Part shown: piece after piece, positions 43,481 to 52,477 of the stretch
Layout: each line of letters opens with the position of its first letter
Numbering within the stretch: the first letter of the stretch is position 1
Assembly (NCBI RefSeq): GCF_001399975.1
Contig: NZ_LKBD01000005.1
Span: 1 to 64,000, forward strand
Length of the DNA stretch: 64,000 nt
DNA from: Pseudoalteromonas sp. P1-9
GTDB lineage: Bacteria; Pseudomonadota; Gammaproteobacteria; Enterobacterales; Alteromonadaceae
Direction of reading: 5' to 3'
Position numbers and translations under genes: made by a program
Notes under the pieces: generated by a model
Databases searched by the model: none
The model's input: the letters and a program-made list of their open reading frames with translations, nothing else
What the model was told of the DNA's origin: nothing

Positions 43481-46291
43481 ATGAGTTTGTACACAGAATA
43501 CATGGAAGAAATTGAGGTTCGTAAAAAAGACCTTGGTTTAAGCCCAAAGCCAATTGATAGTGCAGAGCTACTATCTGAGATCATGGCTCAAATTAAAGAT
43601 ACAACAAATGAGCACCGTGAAGATTCATTAAAATTCTTCATCTACAACACACTCCCTGGTACTACACCAGCGGCAGGCGTTAAAGCGCAATTCTTAAAAG
43701 AAATCATTCTTGGTGAAGAAAGTGTTGCTGAAATTTCAGCTGACTTTGCGTTTGAACTACTTTCACACATGAAAGGTGGTCCATCAATCGCAGTATTACT
43801 TGATCTTGCACTCGGTAACGATGAAGCAGTGGCAAAACAAGCTGCTGAAGTACTTAAAACACAAGTATTCCTATACGATGCAGATACAACGCGTTTACAA
43901 GAAGCGTTCAAAGCAGGCAACGCAGTTGCTAAAGAAATCCTAGAAAGCTATGCAAATGCTGAGTTCTTCACAAAACTTCCTAACATTCCAGAGAAGATTG
44001 AAGTTGTAACTTACATTGCAGGTGAAGGTGATATCTCAACAGATTTACTTTCTCCAGGTAACCAAGCGCACTCACGTGCTGACCGTGAATTACACGGCCA
44101 ATGTATGATTACACCTGAAGCACAACAAGAAATCGTTGCGCTTAAAGAAAAGCACCCTAACGCGAAAGTAATGCTTATCGCAGAAAAAGGTACTATGGGT
44201 GTTGGTTCTTCACGTATGTCTGGTGTGAACAACGTTGCACTTTGGGCAGGTGAGCAAGCGAGCCCATACGTTCCATTTATTAACATTGCACCAGTTGTTG
44301 CGGGTACTAACGGTATTGCGCCTATCTTCCTTACTACAGTTGACGTAACTGGTGGTATCGGTCTTGACCTTAAAAACTGGGTTAAGAAAGTTGACGCTGA
44401 CGGTAAAACAGTTACAGACGCAAATGGCGATGCAGTACTAGAAGAAGCTTACTCTGTTGCAACGGGTACTGTATTAACAATTGATACTCAAGCGAAGAAG
44501 CTATACAACGGTGACAAAGAGCTTGTAGATGTGTCATCTGCATTCACTCCACAGAAAGTAGAATTCATGCGTGCAGGTGGTTCTTACGCGGTTGTATTCG
44601 GTAAGAAACTTCAAACGTTAGCAGCAGAAACGCTAGGTGTTGATGCACCAGCAGTTTACGCACCTTCAAAAGAAATCTCACACGAAGGCCAAGGCCTTAC
44701 TGCTGTTGAGAAAATCTTTAACCGTAATGCGGTAGGTGTTCAATCTGAAACGCCACTTCACGCAGGCTCAAACGTACGTGTTAAAGTTAACATCGTAGGT
44801 TCGCAAGATACAACGGGTCCTATGACATGCCAGGAACTTGAAGCTATGGCTGCTTCAACGATTTCACCACTTGTAGATGGTGCATATCAATCTGGTTGTC
44901 ACACAGCATCAGTTTGGGATGCAAAAGCGCAAGCAAACATTCCTAAATTAATGGCGTTCATGAACAAGTTTGGCCTTATCACTGCACGTGATCCGAAAGG
45001 CATTTACCACTCAATGACTGACGTAATCCACAAAGTATTAAACGATATTACTGTGGACGACCGTGCAATCATCATCGGTGGTGACTCTCACACGCGTATG
45101 TCTAAAGGTGTCGCGTTCGGTGCGGATTCAGGTACTGTAGCAATTGCTTTAGCAACCGGTGAATCAGCAATGCCAATTCCTGATTCAGTTAAAGTAACGT
45201 TTAAAGGCAAAATGGCTAAGCACATGGACTTCCGTGACGTGGTACACGCAACGCAAGCACAAATGCTTAAGCAATTTGGCGGCGAGAACGTGTTCCAAGG
45301 TCGTATCATCGAAGTTCACATTGGTACGCTAATGGCTGACCAAGCGTTCACGTTCACTGACTGGACTGCAGAAATGAAAGCGAAAGCGTCAATCTGTATT
45401 TCAAACGACGAGACACTTATCAAGTCAATTGAACTTGCTAAGAGCCGTATCCAGATCATGATCAACAAGGGTATGGAAAACGAAGCGAAGACGCTTCAAG
45501 GCCTTATCGACCTAGCTGACGAGCGTATCGCAGGTATTAAGTTTGGTGAACAACCAGCACTTGCACCTGATGACAACGCTAAGTACTACGCAGAAGTAGT
45601 AGTTAATCTTGATGAAATCGTTGAGCCAATGATCGCTGACCCAGACGTAAATAACGATGACGTTTCTAAGCGTTACACGCACGATGTTATTCGTCCAGTT
45701 TCTTTCTACGATGGCAAGCCAGTTGACCTTGGTTTCGTTGGTTCGTGTATGGTTCACAAAGGTGACATGCAGATCATCGCGCAAATGCTACGTAACCTAG
45801 AAAAGCAAAACGGTTCAATCGAATTTAAAGCGCCACTAGTTGTTGCGCCACCAACATACAACATTGTTGATGAGCTTAAAGCAGAAGGTGATTGGGAAGT
45901 ACTTGCTAAGTACGCAGGTTTTGAGTTTGACGATGCAAATCCGAAAACAGCTGCACGTACTAAGTACGAAAACATCCTGTATCTAGAACGCCCAGGCTGT
46001 AACTTATGTATGGGTAACCAAGAAAAAGCTGAGCCGGGTGACACTGTAATCGCAACATCAACACGTCTTTTCCAAGGCCGTGTAGTAGCTGATACATCAG
46101 AGAAGAAAGGTGAGTCACTACTTGGTTCAACACCATTAGTAGTACTATCTTCAATTCTTGGTCGTTTCCCAACTATGGCTGAATACTCAGCAGCAGTTGA
46201 AGGTATTGACTTAACAGCGTTTACACCACTTGAAGAAGAACTCACCACCAAATTTGGTTCTGAGCAAGTTGTGCCTGTAAAGGTTGTATAA
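43481..46291 (+). CDS. acnB: Aconitate hydratase B
   Basis: AcnB interconverts citrate and isocitrate in the TCA cycle, and can act on 2-methylisocitrate. The product has about 936 residues. An N-terminal HEAT-like domain (1-150) precedes the swivel domain (KGTMGVGSSRMSGVNNVALW) and the catalytic core: KVNIVGSQDTTGPMTCQELE, GGDSHTRMSKGVAFGADSGT, then Cys in GFVGSCMVHKGD and the pair in ERPGCNLCMGNQEKA, the three ligands of the 4Fe-4S cluster. The sequence is diverged from E. coli AcnB but order is the same. The frame is open to 43418; ATG 43481 (MSLYTEYMEE) fits homologues. Codon use is that of a highly expressed gene. A Fur-box-like site lies upstream. Confidence 0.94.
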   Translation: MSLYTEYMEEIEVRKKDLGLSPKPIDSAELLSEIMAQIKDTTNEHREDSLKFFIYNTLPGTTPAAGVKAQFLKEIILGEESVAEISADFAFELLSHMKGGPSIAVLLDLALGNDEAVAKQAAEVLKTQVFLYDADTTRLQEAFKAGNAVAKEILESYANAEFFTKLPNIPEKIEVVTYIAGEGDISTDLLSPGNQAHSRADRELHGQCMITPEAQQEIVALKEKHPNAKVMLIAEKGTMGVGSSRMSGVNNVALWAGEQASPYVPFINIAPVVAGTNGIAPIFLTTVDVTGGIGLDLKNWVKKVDADGKTVTDANGDAVLEEAYSVATGTVLTIDTQAKKLYNGDKELVDVSSAFTPQKVEFMRAGGSYAVVFGKKLQTLAAETLGVDAPAVYAPSKEISHEGQGLTAVEKIFNRNAVGVQSETPLHAGSNVRVKVNIVGSQDTTGPMTCQELEAMAASTISPLVDGAYQSGCHTASVWDAKAQANIPKLMAFMNKFGLITARDPKGIYHSMTDVIHKVLNDITVDDRAIIIGGDSHTRMSKGVAFGADSGTVAIALATGESAMPIPDSVKVTFKGKMAKHMDFRDVVHATQAQMLKQFGGENVFQGRIIEVHIGTLMADQAFTFTDWTAEMKAKASICISNDETLIKSIELAKSRIQIMINKGMENEAKTLQGLIDLADERIAGIKFGEQPALAPDDNAKYYAEVVVNLDEIVEPMIADPDVNNDDVSKRYTHDVIRPVSFYDGKPVDLGFVGSCMVHKGDMQIIAQMLRNLEKQNGSIEFKAPLVVAPPTYNIVDELKAEGDWEVLAKYAGFEFDDANPKTAARTKYENILYLERPGCNLCMGNQEKAEPGDTVIATSTRLFQGRVVADTSEKKGESLLGSTPLVVLSSILGRFPTMAEYSAAVEGIDLTAFTPLEEELTTKFGSEQVVPVKVV

Positions 46292-46315
46292 AGTTAATTT
46301 AAATCTAACTTATTG

Positions 46316-46343
46316 AAAAAGCGCGTGTTATACGCGCTTTTTT
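46316..46343 (+). terminator. Rho-independent terminator after acnB
   Basis: AAAAAGCGCG (46316-46325) and CGCGCTTTTT (46333-46342) form a 10-bp stem with a 7-nt loop and a T-run. Confidence 0.9.
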
Positions 46344-46401
46344 ATTGCCTAAAATCTGCCTTTAATGCACACTTAAAAGATGATTTTACAAGGAACGTAT
46401 T

Positions 46402-47766
46402 ATGTCTTCGGTATCTTTTGCGAATACCTATCGCACACATTCTCGCTTGGTCGTAAATGACGAGCAACAAGTTTTACAATTAGCTGCATCAAATGACAGT
46501 AAAAACACCTCAATATTTTTTGACGGTAACATTACCAAAGCATATGAAACTGCAAGGTGTTTACGCTTTTTAAGCAAGGTTGTCGGTGCACGCTTTTATA
46601 TTCCTCCAGCAATGTTAGCGCGTATATTACGTGAGGCTGATCCAGTGGTAACGGCAGCGCATAACCAACTGCGATTCGAGGTATTTTCTAGCTGCTGTAG
46701 TGCTTATGCGCGACTTGATATACCAAACACCTGTTTTAGCGCGAGTAAAGTTACGACAGGCACAACCAATGTAGATTTTGGCCAAGAGATGAGAGCGGCG
46801 CTTTCACACGTTAGAAAATCAGATAACTTAACGTTTAACGTATCTCAAAACGGTTTTTCCCTTGAATCGAGTAAATCGACTGTATTTGAAAAAAAAGTAA
46901 CGTTACCTGTGCGCTGGATTAAAGGGTTTTCAGAAGTGCAGGCCATGCAAGTGGACGCAACTAAGTTTGGTGAATTAAGTCGTGTCGAAGCCATTAAGCT
47001 TTTTAGACAGTTACCACGCAATAAAAACAAAGAGTATGTCTGGTTAACAAGGCATGGTAAATCGATACGTATCGCGCATCAAACTCAAAAACATGGCATT
47101 AAGTTAAAAGGGATTGAACGACTAAACTTAATTGCAGAGTTATTACCTATTTGCAATAAGTTAGAAATATATAGCACCAACTCTCAATCTCTATCTTGCT
47201 GGGTATTACATATTGGTGATCTGGCACTGACATATGTATTAAGTGCTGAGCCATGGCGGGGGTTCTCAGGCGAGGGGAATTTATTAAAAGCCTTAGTCGC
47301 ATTTAACAACGATGCCTTGCTTGCCAATATTAAAGCTGAGCTTAATTGGCAAAGCCAAATTAGTATAGAAGTGATGAGCCAACAACTCGGTGTCAGCAAA
47401 GATGATATACAACAAGCACTGTCAATTTTAGCAACGCGCGGACTGGTTGGCTTTGACGTAAACAAACAGTGTTTCTTCCACCGGGTGTTACGTTTTGATT
47501 TGGATTTGGTTGATCAACTTAATCCTAGATTTAAATCTGCAGCAAAGCTTGTCGACAAAAGCGCTGTACTTATTACAGAAAAAACAGACACATACCTCTA
47601 TGCTAACGTGCAAAGTAATAAGATAACGCATAGGGTCGAAATTACGTCCGAGCAGGAAAAGTGTACATGCCCGTGGTATGGAAAATACAAAGGAGACAGA
47701 GGGCCATGCAAACATATTCTTGCCACCTTAATGATTTTAGAGGAACAGGGAAATGACTCAATTTGA
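46402..47766 (+). CDS. SWIM zinc-finger protein
   Basis: The 454-residue protein carries a SWIM zinc-binding motif near its C-terminus: C421-T-C423, then C436-K-H438 in CTCPWYGKYKGDRGPCKH. SWIM motifs bind DNA or proteins. Residues about 310-350 (MSQQLGVSKDDIQQALSILATRGLV) look like a winged helix. The N-terminal half has no recognised domain. Its last 14 bases overlap the next gene, so the two products probably work together. SWIM proteins beside large helical-repeat proteins occur with MoxR ATPase and VWA genes (compare E. coli YehQ with YehL/M/P); those partners are absent here. Confidence 0.78.
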   Translation: MSSVSFANTYRTHSRLVVNDEQQVLQLAASNDSKNTSIFFDGNITKAYETARCLRFLSKVVGARFYIPPAMLARILREADPVVTAAHNQLRFEVFSSCCSAYARLDIPNTCFSASKVTTGTTNVDFGQEMRAALSHVRKSDNLTFNVSQNGFSLESSKSTVFEKKVTLPVRWIKGFSEVQAMQVDATKFGELSRVEAIKLFRQLPRNKNKEYVWLTRHGKSIRIAHQTQKHGIKLKGIERLNLIAELLPICNKLEIYSTNSQSLSCWVLHIGDLALTYVLSAEPWRGFSGEGNLLKALVAFNNDALLANIKAELNWQSQISIEVMSQQLGVSKDDIQQALSILATRGLVGFDVNKQCFFHRVLRFDLDLVDQLNPRFKSAAKLVDKSAVLITEKTDTYLYANVQSNKITHRVEITSEQEKCTCPWYGKYKGDRGPCKHILATLMILEEQGNDSI

Positions 47767-50509
47767 CCAATTAGCAGAACATATTAACACGGGTGATTAC
47801 AAAGCATGTATTAGCTTAATTAACGCATGCGACTCAGAAACATTACAAAAATTACGTACATCTTTATCAAAAATTTTCAAAGAGCTCACTGATAAGGACC
47901 GGGAAATACGGTTTAGTTCACTCTCAACAACACAACAAAGGAAGGATATTGAAAACCAATTGTATGCTGCAAGAATTTGTGTATATGGCGTGTTACCGTT
48001 AAATTCTATTGAAAAACTTGGTTGGCAAGTGAATCCTGATGATGGTGCTTTTTGTGAATTAGTGATCACTGAATTTAACAAGCCGTTACAGTGGGTTGAT
48101 ACTTGGGTAGCAAGTCTATCAGAGCGATCTCGCATTAGCTTTTATGAGCTTAACGCTTTATATCAAAAAGGTTATTGCAATAAGCCAACCAGTGAGCACT
48201 TTTATATTAAATTAATACAGGGTTTTGGTCCTGATTTTAACATTGACAAAGAGTTCACAAAAGACTCTGAACTTGCCCAAGTTGACATCTGGAAGCTATT
48301 TGAAGTTGAAGGTACCAGTGACTGTAATTTAGCTGGGTGTGAAATCTATGGTGGCCCAAGTTGGTCCAGCTTTTTTCTTGAACAAGAGCAAAAAGGCGTG
48401 TTACCGCGAGAGAAGCTGCTTATTTGTTCACTCAACGCCCTAGACCAAGACTTTATACAAAAGCGTGCAGGTTGGTTTTCACGTTTTCATGAACAACTTA
48501 AACCGAGTATTGAAGAGCGCAAAAATCTTGAATCTCGTTACTGCCATTTGCTTGGTAGCCAAATACCACCCACAGTGACGTTTGCGTTAAAAGCACTTAA
48601 TACCTTAGCAAAAAACAAGCAGCTTGATGTAGAACTCTTTATGCAAAATGTTGAGCCTGTATTGTATGCTAAAGCAAAAGGCACAGTGTTAACCGCTTTA
48701 AAACTACTTAATCAAATTGCAAAGCAACACGCGCCTTATCAAAATCAAATTGCGCTTTTAGCAGCAGTTGCATTGTTGCACGAACACGCAGATGTGCATA
48801 AATTAGCAATTGATTTAATTGAAACCTTTGGTGACAAAAATGATGCACTACTAAGTGATGCTATTGGCGCTAATGTTGAGATGGTTGCAGCAAGCCAAAA
48901 GCATCGACTAAGCGATTGGTTAGAGGAGGAACAAGAAGTACCGGTTGAGCAAATAGTATTTGAATCAGATTATGATCCGTTTGAACCAATTATGCCAGTT
49001 GCCTCTTTTAATGAGTTATTAGAGCTATTAACCCATTTAATTGAGTGCCAAGAAGACCCAATATCCTTAGAACGCGCGTTAGATGGCGTGGTTCGCTTTG
49101 CTGACATTGAGCCCAATATTAAACAAGCAAAAGGGCAAGCATTATTAAGTAGAGCGAATAAAGTTTGGCAAAAATGTGATGTTAAATATTTCTATCAAAG
49201 CAGAGTATCAGAAGAACAATATCTAATGGCTGCTGTAACTAAAAGTTATTTAGAAAATATGGATTATATTAGCCAAGCGAAACACTTTCAGCCTGAGCGT
49301 TATTCAATCATTGGCTGGTTTGACGTTTTGTTAGAGCACAGCAAAACCGCCTGTAAACTTTCTATAAACGAGTCTGCTGCCTGCTTATTGGCGTTCCCCA
49401 CCCATGGCAGAGGGTTTATCAATCCGAATGTCCTTATTGATAGGTTCTTATCAAACAAGAAAAACAATGTATTTTGTGATATTACAGAACAGGCTTTGGC
49501 CTTATTAAGACTTGATAAACGCATTGCAATTAAACCAGAGTTACTCGAACATAGTGATGAATTTGTAAATTGTGTTAAGTTTGCTTTAGGCCATACTATA
49601 GAACTGGGTAACGAATGCGCACTTTGGCTCGCTGCTTCTCGAATTAGGCAAGATCAAGACGTAACAAACGCACTAACTGACAAGTTTGGTTATTACGGGC
49701 CTGATGGCTTTGAAAAGGCTGAGCATGTCTTTAAGTTAGAACTCTTTGATAAAAAGTGGAATTGGTACAAGTTAATTTGTAAAACAAATCAGGATAATAT
49801 TGAACATTTTAACATAGAACATATTTCAACCTTAACACACCAAAAGCGCCCAGCTAACGCTTTAGTAAATCTTTCTAATGTGAATGACACCACTTATGAC
49901 GTGATTGGAGAAAGTGACTTGAGTGTGCGTTGGTCAGCTACAGTATGGCCTTACGACCTAGATGCATTTTTTGCTCAGGCTACTATGTCTTTTTCACCCG
50001 ATGAAAATTCATCTTGGTATTTCAAATGTTACTTTGAACCACTACTAAAAGGTGATGTACAGATTACGCCTGTTGCCGCACTTTTATTGAGTATTGGATT
50101 TGCGGCGGTAGAAGCATGTCAAAAAGGAGTTGTGCTCGAGGCAACAATACAAGCTATTGCAGACGAGCGGCTTGATCTTGATGTGCTAGCAAAAGAAGCT
50201 GCTTTCTTACTACCCAGTGGCTATATCACTGTTGGTCGCTGGACTAAAATGTTTAAAGAAATCGCCACAATTTCCCCTAAGCACGGCCGATTTATTTGTC
50301 AGCTTATACCTAAGCTCTTAACCCACGACCCTGCAGATGCGCCACGCGATATGGGAGGCTTGTTAGAGTTGCTTAATGAGCTAGAAATTGAGTTTGGCTT
50401 AAGTACGGATGTCAACCAAGCCATTAGTTACTATAAGAATAATAAAAAAGGAGGCAAGCAAGGAAAAGCCTGTAAGGCCTTATTAAAGCGGTCGTTACAG
50501 ACGGCTTAA
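47753..50509 (+). CDS. Large helical-repeat protein paired with SWIM protein
   Basis: A 918-residue soluble protein with no signal peptide or membrane segment. It is almost wholly helical. Residues about 255-370 form HEAT-like units (PTVTFALKALNTLAKNKQLD, KGTVLTALKLLNQIAKQH, ALLHEHADVHKLAIDLIETF), and more helical repeats follow. It resembles the DUF6493-type proteins that accompany SWIM zinc-finger proteins, but I assign that with caution. The start overlaps the SWIM gene, with AGGGAA before the ATG, and a strong terminator follows. A scaffold role is likely by fold only; no catalytic motif is seen. Confidence 0.7.
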   Translation: MTQFDQLAEHINTGDYKACISLINACDSETLQKLRTSLSKIFKELTDKDREIRFSSLSTTQQRKDIENQLYAARICVYGVLPLNSIEKLGWQVNPDDGAFCELVITEFNKPLQWVDTWVASLSERSRISFYELNALYQKGYCNKPTSEHFYIKLIQGFGPDFNIDKEFTKDSELAQVDIWKLFEVEGTSDCNLAGCEIYGGPSWSSFFLEQEQKGVLPREKLLICSLNALDQDFIQKRAGWFSRFHEQLKPSIEERKNLESRYCHLLGSQIPPTVTFALKALNTLAKNKQLDVELFMQNVEPVLYAKAKGTVLTALKLLNQIAKQHAPYQNQIALLAAVALLHEHADVHKLAIDLIETFGDKNDALLSDAIGANVEMVAASQKHRLSDWLEEEQEVPVEQIVFESDYDPFEPIMPVASFNELLELLTHLIECQEDPISLERALDGVVRFADIEPNIKQAKGQALLSRANKVWQKCDVKYFYQSRVSEEQYLMAAVTKSYLENMDYISQAKHFQPERYSIIGWFDVLLEHSKTACKLSINESAACLLAFPTHGRGFINPNVLIDRFLSNKKNNVFCDITEQALALLRLDKRIAIKPELLEHSDEFVNCVKFALGHTIELGNECALWLAASRIRQDQDVTNALTDKFGYYGPDGFEKAEHVFKLELFDKKWNWYKLICKTNQDNIEHFNIEHISTLTHQKRPANALVNLSNVNDTTYDVIGESDLSVRWSATVWPYDLDAFFAQATMSFSPDENSSWYFKCYFEPLLKGDVQITPVAALLLSIGFAAVEACQKGVVLEATIQAIADERLDLDVLAKEAAFLLPSGYITVGRWTKMFKEIATISPKHGRFICQLIPKLLTHDPADAPRDMGGLLELLNELEIEFGLSTDVNQAISYYKNNKKGGKQGKACKALLKRSLQTA

Positions 50510-50515
50510 ATAAAA

Positions 50516-50546
50516 AAAGCCGAAGTACTATCAGTATTTCGGCTTT
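50516..50546. terminator. Bidirectional terminator
   Basis: AAAGCCGAA (50516-50524) pairs with TTCGGCTTT (50538-50546), extended inside by TACT/AGTA. The minus strand then has seven T. It serves the helical-repeat gene and the convergent NTF2-like gene. Confidence 0.85.
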
Positions 50547-50559
50547 ACCCAGCGCTATT

Positions 50560-51027
50560 TTACTCGTGATATTTGCGAATAACCGCAACTTTACCATCTT
50601 CAATTTCGAGCACTTCCATCATTACATTTGAATACTCAAGCGGTTGCTTGTTCTGTGGATGTATGCCTTTTGCTGAAGTTGTATAACGAATGGCAACAGC
50701 GGAAGTATTAAAGGTAAACACATCTAACAACTCTGATTTAAACTCGGTATGTGCGCCTAAATAAAATGTCATGCCTTTTCGCATAGCTTGTTTACCATCT
50801 GGTAGGCGAGAGTCGTCAGTGACATAAGGTAGGTGCGAATGACCGATATCATCGGTTAATAAAGCTAAATAATCTTCTAGTTCTTTACTTGTGGCGGTGG
50901 GTGATTGGGTAGCCACCATGGTTTTATAATAGTTATTAGCAAACTCTTTTAAATCCATTTGTTTCGTTTCGGCAAGTGCATTTTGAATGCTTGCAACGAT
51001 TAAAAATATTCCTATAACTACACGCAT
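50560..51027 (-). CDS. Exported NTF2/SnoaL-like protein
   Basis: The 155-residue product has a signal peptide (MRVVIGIFLIVASIQNALA) and a SnoaL/NTF2-like cone fold: helix NYYKTMVATQSPTATSKELE, DYLALLTDDIGHSHL, a mid-domain GKQAMRKGMTFYLG, then strands with FKSELLDVFTF, VAIRYTTSAKG and VMMEVLEIEDGKVAVIRKYHE. This is typical of the family, which includes enzymes and binding proteins. I start it at ATG 51027, with GAGG six bases before; the longer TTG start at 51039 overlaps that site. Function unknown. Confidence 0.8.
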   Translation of the reverse strand: MRVVIGIFLIVASIQNALAETKQMDLKEFANNYYKTMVATQSPTATSKELEDYLALLTDDIGHSHLPYVTDDSRLPDGKQAMRKGMTFYLGAHTEFKSELLDVFTFNTSAVAIRYTTSAKGIHPQNKQPLEYSNVMMEVLEIEDGKVAVIRKYHE

Positions 51028-51116
51028 TATTAACCTCAATTGTATGAAATTTGTCTAGCTAATCTAACGCTCCTTAATGCAAAAACAAACTAAAATAACT
51101 AGTTAGAAGTATTTTG

Positions 51117-51557
51117 TTACACAAATTCTGATAAATAGCGGGAACAAATAAAGCACACAATAATGATGCTGCAATTGGCACCTGCTTTGACTATCCAAGG
51201 AAACCTTGAAAGGTTAAGAACCTTATTCTTGCTCAATACCGCTGCTATACCCATTAATGAGAACCAAGGAGTGCAGACTATAAACAGTTTTTGTTTGAGT
51301 AACATCACAGCGACATCGTGAAGCAAACCACTGGCCGTAAACGTGGCGATTAAAGCAAACCAATGTGGCAGAAAACGTGTCAATGGTTTTTGGATTTTTG
51401 TTGCAAGGTAATAGCCCCAAATCGGATTCCAATAAAGCCAAAATTGTGAAAAATTTTTCGCACCGAGGGCATTTTTGAGCATGTTAGTTAATGAGCCAGA
51501 TGCACCGAGTGGCACACCATTTCGCCGTTCCACATACTGCTTTAAAGACAGTGCCAT
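51117..51557 (-). CDS. Short MBOAT-like membrane acyltransferase
   Basis: The 146-residue membrane protein resembles the C-terminal part of wax-synthase-type MBOAT enzymes: NFSQFWLYWNPIWGYYL, then FTASGLLHDVAV, whose His is the expected catalytic residue. Full MBOAT enzymes are usually 300 residues or more, so this is either a reduced form or a remnant. It overlaps the preceding glycosyltransferase gene by one base (TAATG), which argues that it is expressed. Acylation of the polysaccharide is plausible. It is last of the six-gene minus-strand operon. Confidence 0.55.
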   Translation of the reverse strand: MALSLKQYVERRNGVPLGASGSLTNMLKNALGAKNFSQFWLYWNPIWGYYLATKIQKPLTRFLPHWFALIATFTASGLLHDVAVMLLKQKLFIVCTPWFSLMGIAAVLSKNKVLNLSRFPWIVKAGANCSIIIVCFICSRYLSEFV

Positions 51558-52477
51558 TAGTACGGTTTTCCTGTTGGCTTTAAAACTTCACGCCATTGAT
51601 TTGCCCAATTACCCTGAAAGTGGGTTTTAGAGTAGTTTTTTACTTTTTGCATGGTGATCTTCTTTGGTTCGTCTTTTTGATTTAACCATGTTGATATGAC
51701 AGAATCAAAGTTGGCGAAATCTTCGTGTAACAAGGGCAGATCTAAATCTTGCTTTAAAAAATGTTGGCTTTGAATGTCACACACAATGGGGATGAGGCCA
51801 GTACTCATTGCTTCCATAAGTGAAAGTGATTTTCCTTCACGAATGCTGCAACTAACATAAAAAGCTACATTGCTAATCACCATTTTAAGTTGGTCATGAT
51901 TAAGCGCACCATAAAAATGAATATTTGGGTATTGGGTTTTTAACGTGTCAAATAAACTGCCATCGCCCACAATATGTAAAGACCCAAGGTGTGCATGTTT
52001 TTGCCAAAGCTGACAAAGTACGTCAACACCTTTCGATTTTTCAAGTCTTCCAAAGTAAACCAGATCTGTTGATGATGGGTTTGAGTATGTGTCTAATGCG
52101 GACTCATTTTCAATGATATGAAATGCATTGCACGCGTTTGCAGAAAAAATATTGCTATTAACTAAAATTACGCGATAACAGTAGCTGTTAAATAGCTTGT
52201 GCAGTAAAAAAATTAATTTTGAGTACTTTCCTGGCCCGTGAAGCACACATATATCTTTTCTATAAAAAAATCTTAAAGCAGAAAATAAAGAGGCTCTTGT
52301 GTCATGGAAAATATATTGATTACTCGGGCGCAGTAATGTGAACAGGAAACAGATTAATTGCCACACTGATTTATCTTTTAATGTAATAAAAGGAATTGAA
52401 AACTCGCTCTGCATTTTTCGTACATATATTTCGGCCCCACCAAAACTTTTATCACTCCAAAGAACGTTATATATCAT
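51557..52477 (-). CDS. Glycosyltransferase, GT4 type
   Basis: The 306-residue enzyme has a GT-B fold C-terminal half: VYFGRLEKSKGVDVLCQLW, LHIVGDGSLFDTLKTQYP, and the donor-binding SIREGKSLSLMEAMSTGLIPIV with its conserved Glu. The N-terminal half is short (LWSDKSFGGAEIYVRKMQSE at the start). It probably adds one sugar to the lipid-linked repeat unit at the cytoplasmic membrane face. Donor and acceptor are unknown. The start overlaps the gene upstream by 11 bases. Confidence 0.82.
   Translation of the reverse strand: MIYNVLWSDKSFGGAEIYVRKMQSEFSIPFITLKDKSVWQLICFLFTLLRPSNQYIFHDTRASLFSALRFFYRKDICVLHGPGKYSKLIFLLHKLFNSYCYRVILVNSNIFSANACNAFHIIENESALDTYSNPSSTDLVYFGRLEKSKGVDVLCQLWQKHAHLGSLHIVGDGSLFDTLKTQYPNIHFYGALNHDQLKMVISNVAFYVSCSIREGKSLSLMEAMSTGLIPIVCDIQSQHFLKQDLDLPLLHEDFANFDSVISTWLNQKDEPKKITMQKVKNYSKTHFQGNWANQWREVLKPTGKPY

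Noticed and set aside
45754..46251. 165-codon antisense frame in acnB
   Set aside because: Serine/proline-rich shadow of a strongly codon-biased gene; no start signal and no family resemblance.
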